5,322 bases of DNA from Candidatus Omnitrophota bacterium (GTDB taxonomy: Bacteria; Omnitrophota; Gorgyraeia; Tantalellales; Tantalellaceae). The notes below the pieces were generated by a model. That model saw nothing but the letters and a program-made list of their open reading frames with translations. It was not told the DNA's origin and searched no databases. Numbering within the stretch: position 1 is the stretch's first letter; every line of letters starts with the position of its first letter. Position numbers and translations under genes: made by a program. Shown here one piece after another: positions 4,620 through 5,322 of the stretch. The DNA lies in NCBI GenBank assembly GCA_030631915.1, contig DAOVKF010000105.1, forward strand, positions 1 to 5,322, read 5' to 3'.

Positions 4620-5322
4620 ATGAAATATTTGAGGACGCTGGTATTGTTATTCCTGCTTGTCCCCGTTTTCGAGGGAAAGGCCGCGGCTGAGGCCGGGACT
4701 GACAGGGTTTTCGGGACCGTGAGCGCTAAAGAGCGGTTTGCCGGTGAGGTGTCTTTTCTGATCGAGAAGGCGTGGAAAAAATGGCAGGCCGAAGTGCAGA
4801 TAAACGATATCCCCGTCGAAGGTTCACGGGGAATACTTCTGACAGGGCACGTGAGAGAACCGGTCCTGACCGTATCAGCCATACTGAAGGAGTTTGACCC
4901 CTCGGGTAAGTCCCGCGATCATGTGGATTGTATCCGGGTTGTCGCGGGCGCTGTCGGGAACGGTATGCGGGCATGGCAGAGGGGATATTCGCACGGGAAT
5001 ATCCCTTTTCCCCGGGGAGCGTCCTGCGTATATACTCTATCGCCGTGCAATAACGTGCCGGTGCCGGTGGGAACCGGTCATTCCACGGCAGACAGCGCCA
5101 TGGAAGAGGAGGCCCTTTACAATTACATGCTTTACCGTGTGCCGCGCTCTGAAAAGGATATACTGGTCGTGTTCCGGGCAGCGGCGCAAGCTGTGTCTGA
5201 ATGTTTCACGGAATGGAAAGGGTCCTGTTTTATCACAGGGATAGTCGCGAGCGGGGGCGTCGCGCCGAGTCCCGCTCCCATGGGGCCGGGCCCCGGCCGG
5301 GTGAAAGGCGCGAAAGGGAACG
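4620..5322 (+). CDS. Exported protein of unknown family, 3'-truncated by the window edge
   Basis: An open frame of 234 codons that reaches the end of the window without a stop. An in-frame TGA at 4611-4613 makes the ATG at 4620 the first ATG; GAGG at 4612-4615 is a weak, close ribosome site. A Sec signal peptide is clear: basic n-region (KYLR), hydrophobic core (about 6-17) and an AAA-type cleavage site near residue 23. No membrane segment follows. The mature part has Cys at 104, 137, 143, 195 and 203. Three helix-like segments end in Trp (55, 119, 199), each followed nine residues later by Ile (64, 128, 208) and then Gly, which suggests an internal repeat. A Pro/Gly/Ala-rich low-complexity stretch covers about 211-227. 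I do not recognise the family. It starts 145 bases after the ROK gene, beyond several hairpins, so co-transcription is uncertain. Confidence 0.8.
   Translation, partial: MKYLRTLVLLFLLVPVFEGKAAAEAGTDRVFGTVSAKERFAGEVSFLIEKAWKKWQAEVQINDIPVEGSRGILLTGHVREPVLTVSAILKEFDPSGKSRDHVDCIRVVAGAVGNGMRAWQRGYSHGNIPFPRGASCVYTLSPCNNVPVPVGTGHSTADSAMEEEALYNYMLYRVPRSEKDILVVFRAAAQAVSECFTEWKGSCFITGIVASGGVAPSPAPMGPGPGRVKGAKGN

Noticed and set aside
4894..5244. Plus-strand frame of 116 codons in a different phase from the exported protein
   Set aside because: It would start with TTG, has no ribosome site and is rich in Arg, Trp and Cys as a shadow frame would be. The frame from 4620 has a signal peptide and continues to the window edge.

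Overview
The window looks like bacterial chromosome from an uncultivated, probably Gram-negative lineage. Base composition is moderately GC-rich. The genes use ATA (Ile) and AGG (Arg) freely, start sites carry purine-rich Shine-Dalgarno sequences, and one product has a classical Sec signal peptide. The style would fit a phylum such as Omnitrophota, but that is an inference from codon habit and gene types, not something the sequence proves. No rRNA, convincing tRNA, CRISPR array, transposase or integrase is visible.

Layout. Bases 1-152 hold a candidate terminator hairpin for an unseen upstream gene and the ribosome binding site of the first gene. A small basic protein of unknown function is at 153-437. 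The 262-base gap at 438-699 holds two different 10-bp tandem duplications, one of which duplicates the -10 box of a well-spaced promoter, followed by a structured leader. A response regulator with an HD-GYP output domain (predicted cyclic-di-GMP phosphodiesterase) is at 700-1731. Converging on it from the minus strand, 26 bases away, is a two-transmembrane histidine kinase (1758-2738). The AT-rich 249-base gap at 2739-2987 carries divergent promoter candidates, including a perfect TATAAT with a 17-base spacer pointing right. That promoter would drive a tightly coupled pair: a YiiX-like permuted NlpC/P60 papain-like enzyme (2988-3509) and a ROK-family sugar kinase (3506-4474), overlapping by ATGA. 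After a 145-base gap rich in hairpins and GATC sites, an exported protein starts at 4620 and is still open at the end of the window.

How the genes may work together. The HD-GYP regulator and the histidine kinase each lack an adjacent partner of the other type except one another, so they are the natural candidates for a phosphorelay controlling cyclic-di-GMP, although they are transcribed toward each other. The peptidase-like/ROK pair is almost certainly co-translated and might act on cell-envelope material or sugars, but the substrates cannot be read from sequence. The most unusual item is the incomplete exported protein at 4620. It shows three spaced copies of a helix-like segment ending in Trp, each followed exactly nine residues later by Ile, with a Pro/Gly-rich tail, and I could not assign it to a family.
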